Positions 50,993 through 59,738 of a stretch of 64,000 nt of DNA are shown in pieces. The notes under the pieces are model-generated. The model was not told the DNA's origin. It was given only the letters and a program-made list of their open reading frames with translations, and did no database searches. This DNA is from Streptomyces sp. NBC_01451 (GTDB lineage Bacteria; Actinomycetota; Actinomycetes; Streptomycetales; Streptomycetaceae). The translations under genes were made by a program, and so were the position numbers. Positions within the stretch are counted from its first letter, which is position 1. Each line of letters opens with the position of its first letter. The DNA lies in contig NZ_CP109479.1 of the NCBI RefSeq assembly GCF_036227485.1, positions 2,418,001 through 2,482,000 on the forward strand, given 5' to 3'.

Positions 50993-52272
50993 CCCGCGGC
51001 GCCCACCCCGGCGTCCAGCTCCGCCGTCTGCTGGTCGCGACGGCGTCCGCGGCCACGGGATTCCTCCTTCTCGGCACCCTCGGCCACGCCCTCGCCCACC
51101 AGGACTCCCCCGGCGGCTCGGCCCTCCGTCTGGCCTGGTGCGTGGCCCCGCTGGCGGCCACGGTCTACTTCGCGGTGACGGTGGCCCGCACGGACCCCGG
51201 CACGAGACCGCGCCCCGGCCTGTCGGCGATCGGCCTCGGCCCGGGCCGTCTGATGGCCGTCTCGGCCACGACAACCGCCCTGTCCTGCACCCTGGGTTCG
51301 ATGCTGGCCCTCCTGTTCTTCCTCCACCTGCGGGGCGACCTGACGGGCATGCCGTTCGACGGCGACGCGGCGGACTTCCTGGCCGCCGACCGGCCCCTCC
51401 CCCTCCCGGCCGCCCTGACCCTGCTGACCCTGGTCCCGGTGGCGGCGTCGATCTCTGTCGCCCTGGTCCTGCGCCCCCGGGACGCCCGTCGGCCCCGGGC
51501 CACGGGCAGTCGTGCGGCTGCGACGGCACGCGTCCCGAGGAGCGCGGCACCCCGTACGGCGCCGGTTCGCGCGTCCGCCCCCCCATCAGCACCGGTCGCG
51601 GACACCTCCGAAACCCCGGACGAGGACTCCGCCCCCACCACCGACCCGCATGCCCTCCCCGCCCCTCGCACCACCCCACGGGACCTCCCCTGGGGCATCG
51701 CCGTACTGGCAGCCGGTCTCGCCGTGGAGGCATACGCCGCCCGCGCCCCCCACACCCGCCTCGCCATGCCCGGCGGAGCCGCCGGCAGCCCCGCCGCCGT
51801 ACTCGTCGGCTGGACCCTCACCGCCCTGGGCCTCGCCCTGGCCGGCCCCGGCCTCGCCCACCTCTGCGGACGCCTGCTCCAGGCCGTCCGTCCCGGCGCC
51901 CTCCGCCTCCTCGCCGGCCGAGTCCTGATGGAGGAGGCCACCCGCATCGGCCGCCCCCTGGGCGTCGTCTGCGCGGTCGCTTCGGGCGCGTACGCCATGG
52001 CCGCCCTGTACGACGCCGACGACCCGTCGCTCGGCCCCCTCACCACCCTGGGCGCCCTGGTCGTGGCGGGCTGCGCCGTCGCCACGCTCCTCACGGCGGC
52101 GGCCGAGGCCCGGCGCGCCCGCGCGGACACCACCGCGGCCCTGGTCCGCCTGGGCGCACCGGCCACGACACTGCGCACCGCCGCCGGCCTCCGCGCCGCC
52201 GCCCTCATCGCCCTGTTCGCCCCGCTGACCCTGCTGATCGCGGAGCTGGCGGCGCTGCCGCTGACCGCCTGA
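50974..52272 (+). CDS. FtsX-like ABC permease
   Basis: A 432-residue membrane protein starting at GTG 50974 (GGAAGG upstream), inside the end of the ATPase gene. About four N-terminal helices, then a disordered Ala/Pro/Thr-rich cytoplasmic or outer stretch (about residues 165-230), then more helices to the end. The C-terminal helical hairpin region (AEARRARADTTAALVRLGAP) is like FtsX-family permeases. Translational coupling to the ATPase indicates one transporter. Confidence 0.75.
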   Translation: MLALRLARGAHPGVQLRRLLVATASAATGFLLLGTLGHALAHQDSPGGSALRLAWCVAPLAATVYFAVTVARTDPGTRPRPGLSAIGLGPGRLMAVSATTTALSCTLGSMLALLFFLHLRGDLTGMPFDGDAADFLAADRPLPLPAALTLLTLVPVAASISVALVLRPRDARRPRATGSRAAATARVPRSAAPRTAPVRASAPPSAPVADTSETPDEDSAPTTDPHALPAPRTTPRDLPWGIAVLAAGLAVEAYAARAPHTRLAMPGGAAGSPAAVLVGWTLTALGLALAGPGLAHLCGRLLQAVRPGALRLLAGRVLMEEATRIGRPLGVVCAVASGAYAMAALYDADDPSLGPLTTLGALVVAGCAVATLLTAAAEARRARADTTAALVRLGAPATTLRTAAGLRAAALIALFAPLTLLIAELAALPLTA

Positions 52273-52273
52273 C

Positions 52274-52299
52274 GGCCTGGCCGCCTGGCCGCCTGGCCT
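52274..52299. repeat. Short tandem repeat
   Basis: gcctggcc recurs about three times immediately after the permease stop. It is followed by two imperfect cccgtacg units. The remainder of this 163-base gap shows only the GGGAGAG ribosome site of the next gene. Confidence 0.5.
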
Positions 52300-52435
52300 T
52301 CGAACGGAACCCGTAGGAGAGCTCAGGGGAACCCGTACGGAAACCCGTACGAAAAAGTCCCGCGCCTCCGATGAGTTCCGCCCGGCCCCCGGGTCTACCC
52401 CACCGAACAGCACCACACCGACGGGAGAGACCCTC

Positions 52436-52849
52436 ATGAGCGAGTACCAGCAGATGATCTTCGTGAACCTGGCCGTCAGCGACGTCGCCGCCTCGAAGAA
52501 GTTCTTCACCGAGCTCGGGTACACGATCAACCCGCAGTTCACGACCGACGACTGCGCCTGTGTCGTGATCAGCGAGACCATCATCGCGATGCTGCTGAGC
52601 AAGCCCCGCTACTCCGACTTCACGAACAAGGAGATCGCGGACTCGACGAAGACCAGCGAGGTCCTCATCTGTCTGAGCGCCGAGAGCCGCGCGAAGGTCG
52701 ACGAGTTGGTCGACGGCGCGCTCGCGGCGGGCGGCACCGAACCGCGCGAGGCGCAGGACTTCGGTCAGATGTACGGCCGTGCGTTCGACGACCTCGACGG
52801 CCACACCTGGGAGGTCATGTGGATGGACCCGGCGGCCGTCCAGAGCTAG
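52436..52849 (+). CDS. VOC-superfamily (glyoxalase-like) protein
   Basis: A 137-residue protein of the vicinal oxygen chelate fold. N-terminal MIFVNLAVSDVAASKKFFTELGYTI and C-terminal GRAFDDLDGHTWEVMWMD are typical of the glyoxalase/bleomycin-resistance group (PhnB/lactoylglutathione lyase-like). The ATG has GGGAGAG upstream. The substrate is not readable. Confidence 0.88.
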   Translation: MSEYQQMIFVNLAVSDVAASKKFFTELGYTINPQFTTDDCACVVISETIIAMLLSKPRYSDFTNKEIADSTKTSEVLICLSAESRAKVDELVDGALAAGGTEPREAQDFGQMYGRAFDDLDGHTWEVMWMDPAAVQS

Positions 52850-52873
52850 GGCCTGCCGTGCTTACATGGGCGG

Positions 52874-53995
52874 GTGCAGACGAGCCCCGCCCATGCGGCC
52901 CACCACGACGACCGTGAGATCGAGACCCTCCAGGAGTTCGACGCGACCGTCTCGGCCCGCGGCACCCTGGCCGGATTCCGCGTCCAGGCCGTCGATCTGA
53001 CGGACCGTACGAAGGAGTTGCTGACCAGCGACACCACTGGTGCCGTCTTCCTCGGCTGCGCGATGCGTCCGGACGCGACGACGAAGGTCCGCGCGGACGG
53101 CGCCCTGGTCTTCCCGCCCCTCCCGGACCTGCCCGTCAACCCGTACCGCGGCCATCTCTACTCACCGGACGAGTTGTTCGCCGGCCTCGACGACGGCTAC
53201 GAGCGGACACCCGACGCCCTCGGGTACGCCTGGTTCCAGCGCACGAAGGCCGACGGCGACATCTTCGCCTCGATGCTGCGCTCCGTCCACGACGACGCCG
53301 TCTCCGACGCCCTCGACGAACTCCTGCGCGCGACACGCGTGGTGGGGGTGATGGGGGGTCACGCGATGGCACGCGGTACGCAGGCGTACGCCGGTGCCGC
53401 GCGCCTGGGGCGCGAGCTGACGCGTGCCGGGTTCACGGTGGCCACGGGCGGTGGTCCGGGCGCGATGGAGGCGGCGAACCTCGGCGCGTACGCGGCGCCC
53501 TTCGACGACGCCATGCTCGACGAGGCGTGCGAAATCCTCGCCGGGGCACCGTCGTTCACGCCCTCGATCACCGACTGGGCACGCGCCGCCTTCGAGGTCC
53601 GCGCCCGCTGGCCCAGGGGGGCCGGCTCGGTGGGCATCCCGACCTGGTTCTACGGGCACGAGCCGCCGAACGCCTTCGCCTCGCACATCGCCAAGTACTT
53701 CGCCAACGCCACCCGCGAGGACGGGCTGCTGGCCCGCTCGAACTCGGGGATCGTCTTCCTGCCGGGCGCCGCCGGGACCGTACAGGAGGTCTTCGACGAC
53801 GCGACCCCGAACTACTACGAGTCGCGCGGCGAGCCCACGCCCATGGTCCTGGTGGACCGCGCCCACTGGACCGAACGGCTGCCCGCCTGGCCGCTGCTCC
53901 AATCACTGGCGCGGGGGCGGGCGATGGAGGACCGAATCGCCCTGGTCGACCGGATTGAGGACGCTCCGGAGGCCTTGAAACGCCTCGCCGGTTAA
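52874..53995 (+). CDS. LOG-like Rossmann-fold nucleotide-binding protein
   Basis: A 373-residue protein. The core has VVGVMGGHAMARG near residue 155, TVATGGGPGAMEAANLGAY near 190, and FLPGAAGTVQEVFDDATPNYY near 300. These resemble the LOG/lysine-decarboxylase-like phosphoribohydrolases, where PGGxGTxxE is standard; here it is PGAAGTVQE. An N-terminal 110-residue extension is of unknown role. The start at GTG 52874 is tentative. Confidence 0.72.
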   Translation: MQTSPAHAAHHDDREIETLQEFDATVSARGTLAGFRVQAVDLTDRTKELLTSDTTGAVFLGCAMRPDATTKVRADGALVFPPLPDLPVNPYRGHLYSPDELFAGLDDGYERTPDALGYAWFQRTKADGDIFASMLRSVHDDAVSDALDELLRATRVVGVMGGHAMARGTQAYAGAARLGRELTRAGFTVATGGGPGAMEAANLGAYAAPFDDAMLDEACEILAGAPSFTPSITDWARAAFEVRARWPRGAGSVGIPTWFYGHEPPNAFASHIAKYFANATREDGLLARSNSGIVFLPGAAGTVQEVFDDATPNYYESRGEPTPMVLVDRAHWTERLPAWPLLQSLARGRAMEDRIALVDRIEDAPEALKRLAG

Positions 53996-54033
53996 CGGGT
54001 AGGCAAAACAAATGGCTGGAGCCTGCATACAGA

Positions 54034-54061
54034 TTGACAGTTCTTATGCTGCGCTTATAAA
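54034..54061 (+). promoter_or_regulatory. Near-consensus housekeeping promoter
   Basis: TTGACA (54034-54039), a 16-base spacer and TATAAA (54056-54061), in an unusually AT-rich stretch. It lies 86 bases before the LAETG protein start. Perfect -35 boxes with good -10 boxes are rare in Streptomyces, so strong expression is expected. Confidence 0.7.
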
Positions 54062-54147
54062 CCTGTGAGACTCCAGGGAGCGATGAGGTGATGAGGTCTC
54101 TTCGCCCCCGCCACCCCCCTCAGTTGTGCATCCCGTGAAGGGCAACC

Positions 54148-54834
54148 GTGTCCATATCTCTCCGTACCGCGCGTTCTGTGCGCATTCTCGGTGTTGCCTC
54201 CGCCTCGGCCGCGCTCGCGCTGGGCGTCGCGGGCAACGCGTTCGCCTGCAACATCAGTGAGTTCTCCGCCGTCGCCAAGTGCGACGGCGAAAAGGGTGTC
54301 ATCAGCGTCACCGACAAGGACCCGTCGGGCACCCCCGCCACGGTCACCGTCTACCTGGGCGACAAGCTCATCGGCACCCAGGACGTCGTGGGCAGCCGCG
54401 AGGGCGTCACCATCGACTTCGCCGAGGACTGGGCGCCGAACACGACGTACCGCGTTCACGTCAAGGCCGGCAACCAGGTCGACGAGGACATCAAGTCGGG
54501 CGTGAACACCCCGGACGAGGCCTGCACCCCGGAGTCCACCCCGACTCCGACGCCGACCCCGTCGGCTTCGCAGCCGGAGGAGTCCGCCACCCCGACGCCG
54601 TCGGCCTCGGAGCCCGAGGAGTCCGCCACCCCGACCCCGTCGGCCTCCGAGAGCACCCCGGGCGCCCCCGCGAGCGGCGTTCCGACGCCCGCGGGCGGTA
54701 GCTCCAACCTCGCCGAGACCGGCGCCAGCTCGAACACCGGTGTGATCGCCGGCATCGCGGCTGCCCTGGTCGCCGTCGGCGGCGGCGCCGTCTTCTTCGG
54801 CCTGCGTCGTCGTGGGGCGTCCAGCAACGGCTGA
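54148..54834 (+). CDS. Sortase-anchored surface protein with LAETG motif
   Basis: A 228-residue secreted protein. A signal peptide ends near ...GNAFA; a small beta domain follows with two Cys residues flanking the fold (ACNISEF, CDGEKG, DEACTPE). A Thr/Pro/Ser spacer with repeats ([26 protein letters not shown]) leads to LAETG, a hydrophobic helix and RRR, the complete cell-wall sorting signal. LAxTG is the class E sortase motif in Streptomyces. GTG 54148 has AAGGG five bases upstream. The role at the surface is unknown. Confidence 0.88.
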   Translation: MSISLRTARSVRILGVASASAALALGVAGNAFACNISEFSAVAKCDGEKGVISVTDKDPSGTPATVTVYLGDKLIGTQDVVGSREGVTIDFAEDWAPNTTYRVHVKAGNQVDEDIKSGVNTPDEACTPESTPTPTPTPSASQPEESATPTPSASEPEESATPTPSASESTPGAPASGVPTPAGGSSNLAETGASSNTGVIAGIAAALVAVGGGAVFFGLRRRGASSNG

Positions 54835-54873
54835 CGTTCCGCTCGCCGTATCCGCAGTACCCGGCTGTACGTT

Positions 54874-54905
54874 GTGGCCCGTCCCCGGATCAGGGGGCGG
54901 GCCAC
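54874..54905. terminator. Terminator hairpin
   Basis: GTGGCCCGTCCCC (54874-54886) pairs with GGGGGCGGGCCAC (54893-54905), 13 bp with one G-T wobble and a six-base loop, between convergent genes. Confidence 0.75.
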
Positions 54906-54926
54906 TCCGCTGTCACCGGTCGTGCG

Positions 54927-55724
54927 TCATCCGAAGGTGGCCCGCGCCAGCCAGAACTCCAGCAGTTCACGGTCCCCGAGGATCTCCAGGCCCGGGCTGT
55001 CCAGCGGCAGCCGGCGGTAGAACGCGAGCATGACGTCGGTGAGCGGGCCGCGCAGGGCCACCGTGGCCTTCTCATGGCCGCGCCGCCAGGCGAAGCCGTC
55101 CTCGGCGAACTCGACGAACCACTCCGCGTTCGACTCGGGGGAACCGTCGGTGGCGTGGAGATGGATGCTGCGGCCCGGTCCGCGCAGTTCGTTCGCCGGG
55201 TCGTCCGGGTCGGTCCGCCGCCCGAACTCGACGATCTGCAGCCACTCGTCGATCGCGTCGGCGGCGATGTCGGCAGCGACCTCGTACGGCAGCCCCGCGG
55301 TGAGCGTCGCGTCCGCGCGGTGGACGGTGATCTCGTGGGCCATCCGGCGCGCCCAGAACCCGGAGCTGCGCTCCCAGCCCCACGTCCACACCGTCGCGTC
55401 GGGCCCGGCCTCACGCAGGGTGCCGACCAGCAGATCACCGGTCTCGGCGAGCCAGGCGTCCAGCGCGGCCGGGTCACCCGTCGGCTCCGGGCCGCCGCCC
55501 AGCGGTACCTGTTCCTCCCCGACATCCTTCTCGGCCCGTGTGCGCACCAGCAGTTCCGCCCAGCGCAGGGCACCCCCGGTGTGCCGCACCAGCTGCTCCA
55601 GGGACCAGTCCGGGCAGGTCGGCACGGTCGCGGACAGATCGGCGCCGGAGGTCACCACCGCCCTCAACTGCGCGACCTGATGGGCGATTTCGTCGCAATA
55701 GCGGTCATGTGCGAGTGTCGTCAT
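54927..55724 (-). CDS. Maleylpyruvate isomerase-family mycothiol-dependent protein
   Basis: A 265-residue DinB-like protein. An N-terminal four-helix bundle (VPTCPDWSLEQLVRHTGGALRW, RMAHEITVHRADA) supplies three metal-binding His positions of the MDMPI family, and a C-terminal SCP2-like domain (FAEDGFAWRRGHEKATVALRG) follows. Members use mycothiol as cofactor or isomerise maleylpyruvate; the actual substrate is unknown. Confidence 0.87.
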   Translation of the reverse strand: MTTLAHDRYCDEIAHQVAQLRAVVTSGADLSATVPTCPDWSLEQLVRHTGGALRWAELLVRTRAEKDVGEEQVPLGGGPEPTGDPAALDAWLAETGDLLVGTLREAGPDATVWTWGWERSSGFWARRMAHEITVHRADATLTAGLPYEVAADIAADAIDEWLQIVEFGRRTDPDDPANELRGPGRSIHLHATDGSPESNAEWFVEFAEDGFAWRRGHEKATVALRGPLTDVMLAFYRRLPLDSPGLEILGDRELLEFWLARATFG

Positions 55725-55749
55725 GCTCCGCACACTAGGGGCGGTCCCG

Positions 55750-56766
55750 TCACCCGAGCACGGCAATTTCGGCCGCGTCGAAGGCCACCCCGACCTCGTC
55801 CCCCGGCTCCGGCGCCTCGCGCAGCGCGCACGCGGCCTCCAGGCGGGGCGCGTCCCCGGGCTGGAGCTGGACGGCGACATGCGTACCCCGGAAGGTACGT
55901 GCGGCGACGGTGCAGCGCAGGCCCTCGTCGGCGGGCACCAGGCGCACCCCGGCGGGCCGTACGAGCAGCGTGCGCATACCCTGTTCGGCGCCCTCGGGGA
56001 CCGGCACCTTGCCCCAGGGGGTGTCCGCGACCTGCCCGCTCACCGTCGCCTCGACGACGTTGTCGAAGCCGAGGAAGCGTGCCACGAACTCGTCGGCGGG
56101 GCGCTGCCAGACGTCAAGTGGCGTACCGGACTGGGCGATCCGGCCGTCGCGCATCACGATCACCCGGTCGGCGAGGGCGAAGGCCTCAGCCTGGTCGTGG
56201 GTGACGGCGAGCACGGTGGTGCCCAACCGGCCGAAGAGCTCCCGGAGTTCGACGACGAGCCGCTCGCGCAGCGAGCGGTCCAGCTGGCCCAGCGGCTCGT
56301 CGAGCATCAGCAGCCGGGGACGGGGCGCGAGAGCGCGGGCGAGGGCGACGCGCTGCTGTTCCCCACCCGAGAGCGCGGCCACGGCACGCCCCTCGGCACC
56401 CGGCAGCCCGACCAGCTCCAGCAACTCCCGCACGCGTACGTCCCGCTGGGCCCTGGGTACGTGGTGCATGCGGAGCCCGAAGGCGACGTTGCCGCCGACG
56501 TCCCGCTGCGGGAACAGCTGGTGGTCCTGGAACATCAGGCCGACCTCGCGCCTGTGCGCGGGCACTCCGGCGAGGTCACGGCCGTCGAGCAACACCCGCC
56601 CCGCGTCCAGGGGCTGGAGTCCGGCGACCGCCCGCAGCAGCGTCGACTTCCCGCTGCCGCTGGGGCCGAGCACACACACGATCTCGTGCTCGTCGACATC
56701 GAGGCCGACGCCGTCGAGCACGGCCCGCGTCCCGAACCGTACGGTCGCTGCGTCGAGACTGAGCAT
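55750..56766 (-). CDS. thiQ: Thiamine ABC importer ATPase
   Basis: A 338-residue ATPase. Walker A GPSGSGKSTLLRA, signature LSGGEQQRVALARAL and Walker B LLMLDEPLGQLD are intact; a C-terminal TOBE-like region follows. The ATG at 56766 is two bases below the permease stop; longer readings overlap the permease. Third gene of the operon that begins behind the TPP riboswitch, hence ThiQ. Confidence 0.88.
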   Translation of the reverse strand: MLSLDAATVRFGTRAVLDGVGLDVDEHEIVCVLGPSGSGKSTLLRAVAGLQPLDAGRVLLDGRDLAGVPAHRREVGLMFQDHQLFPQRDVGGNVAFGLRMHHVPRAQRDVRVRELLELVGLPGAEGRAVAALSGGEQQRVALARALAPRPRLLMLDEPLGQLDRSLRERLVVELRELFGRLGTTVLAVTHDQAEAFALADRVIVMRDGRIAQSGTPLDVWQRPADEFVARFLGFDNVVEATVSGQVADTPWGKVPVPEGAEQGMRTLLVRPAGVRLVPADEGLRCTVAARTFRGTHVAVQLQPGDAPRLEAACALREAPEPGDEVGVAFDAAEIAVLG

Positions 56767-56768
56767 GG

Positions 56769-58463
56769 TCAGAACTCTCCCGTCCGGTCGGTCCGCAGCC
56801 GCTCCAGCACGAGCAGGGCCACCGCGCACACCACCATCAAGATCGTCGAAAGGGCCATCGCCTGCCCGTAGTTGAGGTCACCCGGGCGGCCCAGCAAGCG
56901 GGCCACGGCGACCGGCAGGGTCGGGGTGTCGGGCCGGGCGATGAACACGGTCGCCCCGAACTCGCCCAGCGACACGGCGAACGCGAACCCGGCCGCGACC
57001 AGCAGGGCCCGCCGCACGATCGGCAGATCGACCTCGCGCCAGACCCGCCAGGGCGAGGCCCCGAGCACGGCCGCCGCCTCCCGCAACCGCCCGTCCACGG
57101 CCCGCAGCACCGGCAGCATGGTCCGCACGACGAACGGCACCCCGACCAGCGCCTGCGCGAGCGGTACGAGGATCCAGCTGCCGCGCAGATCCAGCGGCGG
57201 CTCGTCGAGCGCGATGAGAAACCCGAACCCGACGGTCACCGCCGACACCCCGAGCGGCAGCATCAGCAGCGCGTCGAATCCCCGCACGATCCGCCCGGCC
57301 TCGCGCCGGGTGAGCGCCACGGCGGCCAGCGACCCCACGACGACGGCGATACCGGTGGCGGCGACGGCGTACTGGAGCGAGTTCCCGACGGCGGCGATCG
57401 GCGCCACGAGAAAAATGCCGGAGTCGTCGCGGGTGAGCGCCCTGTAGTAGCCGAGGCCGGCCCCACCGGGCGTACCGAACGACCGTTGCACGAGCACGGC
57501 CAGCGGCAGCACCAGCAGGACGGCGATGCTCACCAGCACCCCGCCGAGCAGTGCCCACTGCCCCCGGCCGCGCGGCCGGCGCGCCGTCGTCTCCGGCGCC
57601 ACGAGCCGCAGCGCGCTCTCGCGCCGCCGTACCGTCCGGGCGTGCACGGCGAGGACCGCGCCCACCGCGACGAACTGGACGATGGTCAGCACGGCGGCCG
57701 TGCCGAGGTCGAAGATCTCCGAGGTCTGCCGGTAGATCTCCACTTCGAGCGTGGCGAAGGTCGGTCCGCCGAGGATCTGCACCACGCCGAACGAGGTGAA
57801 GGTGAAGAGGAAGACCATGAGCGCGGCGGCGGCCACGGCGGGTGCGAGGGCGGGCAGGGTGACCTGCCGCCAGGCCGCGAACCGCGAGGCGCCGAGCACC
57901 CGCGCGGCCTCCTCCTGCCGCGGGTCGAGCTGCGCCCAGAGCCCGCCGACGGTCCGTACGACCACGGCGTAGTTGAAGAAGACGTGCGCGAGCAGGATCG
58001 CCCACACCGTCGTGTCCAGCCGTACGCCCCACAGCTCGTCGAGCAGCCCGCCGCGCCCGAGCAGCGCCAGGAACGCCGTACCGACGACGACGGTCGGCAG
58101 GACGAAGGGCACGGTCACCACGGCCCGCAGTATCTGCTTGCCCCTGAAATCGAAGCGTGCGAGGACATACGCGCCGGGGAGTGCGATCAGCAGCGTGAGT
58201 GCGGTGGAGGCGAGCGCCTGCCAGAAGGTGAACCAGAGGACGTGCCTGATGCCGGGGTCCCCCAGCACGTCGCCCACCTGCCCCAGCCGCCAGACCCCGT
58301 CGACGTGCAGTCCGCGCGCGACGATCGCGGCGACGGGATAGGCGAAGAAGAGCACGAAGAAGACGACGGGCACCGCGAGCAGGGCCCCGCGCAGAGCGGC
58401 GCCCTTCCCCCGCCCGGCCGCCGGGGCTACTTCAGTACGAGCGATGTCCACGACTTGACCCAC
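56769..58463 (-). CDS. thiP: Thiamine ABC importer permease (double-domain)
   Basis: A 564-residue fused permease with two homologous halves of about six helices. Two EAA loops: EEAARVLGASRFAAWRQVTLP near residue 185 and REAAAVLGASPWRVWREVDLP near 470. This two-in-one build is typical of ThiP. GTG 58463 lies 37 bases inside the end of the binding-protein gene; GTG 58451 is an alternative. Same operon as thiB and thiQ. Confidence 0.9.
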   Translation of the reverse strand: MGQVVDIARTEVAPAAGRGKGAALRGALLAVPVVFFVLFFAYPVAAIVARGLHVDGVWRLGQVGDVLGDPGIRHVLWFTFWQALASTALTLLIALPGAYVLARFDFRGKQILRAVVTVPFVLPTVVVGTAFLALLGRGGLLDELWGVRLDTTVWAILLAHVFFNYAVVVRTVGGLWAQLDPRQEEAARVLGASRFAAWRQVTLPALAPAVAAAALMVFLFTFTSFGVVQILGGPTFATLEVEIYRQTSEIFDLGTAAVLTIVQFVAVGAVLAVHARTVRRRESALRLVAPETTARRPRGRGQWALLGGVLVSIAVLLVLPLAVLVQRSFGTPGGAGLGYYRALTRDDSGIFLVAPIAAVGNSLQYAVAATGIAVVVGSLAAVALTRREAGRIVRGFDALLMLPLGVSAVTVGFGFLIALDEPPLDLRGSWILVPLAQALVGVPFVVRTMLPVLRAVDGRLREAAAVLGASPWRVWREVDLPIVRRALLVAAGFAFAVSLGEFGATVFIARPDTPTLPVAVARLLGRPGDLNYGQAMALSTILMVVCAVALLVLERLRTDRTGEF

Positions 58464-59527
58464 TGGTCACGGTGTTCGGCGATCCTCGCGGGGTCCATGG
58501 TCTCGGGATCCTTGGCCTGCGGCCCGAACTCGGTGAACTCGGCGGGCACCTTGGCGCCCTCCCGCACGGGATACACGAACATGTTGAGCGGCATGTCCTC
58601 CTGGAAGGTCCTGCCGACGAGGAAGTCGAGCAGCGCCTTGCCGCCCTCGCTGTTGCCAGCGTTGCTGAGCAGCCCGGCGTACTCGATCTGCCGGAAGCAG
58701 GTGCCCGTCGCGACGCCGGTCGGAGCGGTGGTGGGCTTCGGGTCGGCGAAGATCACCTCGGCGGGCGGCGAGGAGGCGTACGAGACGACGAGCGGCCGGT
58801 CGGCCTTGGCCTTCTTGCCGCCGGCCGATCCGGAGAACTCCTCGTTGTAGGCCTGCTCCCAGCCGTCGACGACCTTCACGCCGTTGGCCCTGAGCTTCGT
58901 CCAGTAGCCGGCCCAGCCGTCGTCGCCGTACTTGGCGGCGCTGCCGAGCAGGAACCCGAGTCCGGGCGAGGAGGTGGAGGCGTTCTCGGTGACGAGCAGA
59001 TCCTTGTAGGCGGGCTTGACCAGATCGTCGAAGGACTGGGGCGGGGTCAGCCTGTGCTCGCTGAACCAGGCCTTGTCGTAGTTGACGCAGATGTCGCCGG
59101 TGTCGATCGGCGTGACCCGGTGCTTGTCCTCGTCGGTCCGGTACGCGGGCAGGATCGCGTCGGCGTCCTTCACCTCGTACGACTGGAACAGCCCGTTGTC
59201 GAGCGCGCGGGAGAGCAGGGTGTTGTCGACGCCGAAGAGGACATCGCCCTGCGGGTTGTCCTTGGTCAGGATCGCCTTGTTGACGGCCTGCCCGGCATCG
59301 CCGTCCTTGAGGACCTTGACGGTGTACCCGGACTGCTTCTCGAAGGCCGCGAGGACGCTCTTCGAGACGGCCCACGAGTCATGGCTGACGAGGGTGACGG
59401 TCCTGGACCCGCCGGGAGCCCCGTCGTCGGACGACCCGCACGCGGACAGCGTGACAAGCCCGAGCCCGACGGCGACGGCCAGCGACTTCCTGGTGCCGCG
59501 CGACTTCTTGGTACTGGTGGTGCTCAC
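58427..59527 (-). CDS. thiB: Thiamine-binding lipoprotein
   Basis: A 366-residue solute-binding protein. A short Lys/Arg-rich start, then lipobox LSAC near residue 30. The mature body begins TVTLVSHDSWAVSKSVLAAFE, the ThiB pattern; IDTGDICVNYDKAWF follows. The GTG at 59527 is preceded by AGGAGG at eight bases. Control by the TPP riboswitch upstream makes the thiamine assignment firm. Confidence 0.93.
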   Translation of the reverse strand: MSTTSTKKSRGTRKSLAVAVGLGLVTLSACGSSDDGAPGGSRTVTLVSHDSWAVSKSVLAAFEKQSGYTVKVLKDGDAGQAVNKAILTKDNPQGDVLFGVDNTLLSRALDNGLFQSYEVKDADAILPAYRTDEDKHRVTPIDTGDICVNYDKAWFSEHRLTPPQSFDDLVKPAYKDLLVTENASTSSPGLGFLLGSAAKYGDDGWAGYWTKLRANGVKVVDGWEQAYNEEFSGSAGGKKAKADRPLVVSYASSPPAEVIFADPKPTTAPTGVATGTCFRQIEYAGLLSNAGNSEGGKALLDFLVGRTFQEDMPLNMFVYPVREGAKVPAEFTEFGPQAKDPETMDPARIAEHRDQWVKSWTSLVLK

Positions 59528-59563
59528 GGATGGTTCCTCCTGGGATGACCAGGAAGAGACGCG

Positions 59564-59600
59564 GCCCTGCCCGGACCCCGTGAAGGGGTCCGGGCAGGGC
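59564..59600 (-). terminator. Riboswitch-linked hairpin (expression platform)
   Basis: GCCCTGCCCGGACCCC (59564-59579) pairs perfectly with GGGGTCCGGGCAGGGC (59585-59600) around a GTGAA loop. It lies between the TPP aptamer and the thiB ribosome site, so it is probably the transcription terminator formed with ligand bound. Confidence 0.75.
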
Positions 59601-59623
59601 GCAACAGCTTGAGTGATGACCGA

Positions 59624-59705
59624 ACTTCCTACCCAGAATGACCTGGGCGAGGTTCAGAGGGTCTGCGGTCTGTCCCGCACTCTCAGCGCTGTGGCGCTCC
59701 CCTGT
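59624..59705 (-). promoter_or_regulatory. TPP (THI-box) riboswitch
   Basis: On the minus strand the order is GGGGAGC ... CTGAGA (complement of 59681-59686) ... ACCCT ... GAACCT ... AGGTCA ... GGGTAGGAAG. These are the conserved pyrimidine- and pyrophosphate-sensing segments of the thiamine pyrophosphate aptamer. It starts just after the rlmN stop and controls thiB-thiP-thiQ: high TPP should reduce expression. Confidence 0.93.
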
Positions 59706-59738
59706 CGGAATATGAAGATATGTAGGTACGGCGTAAGC

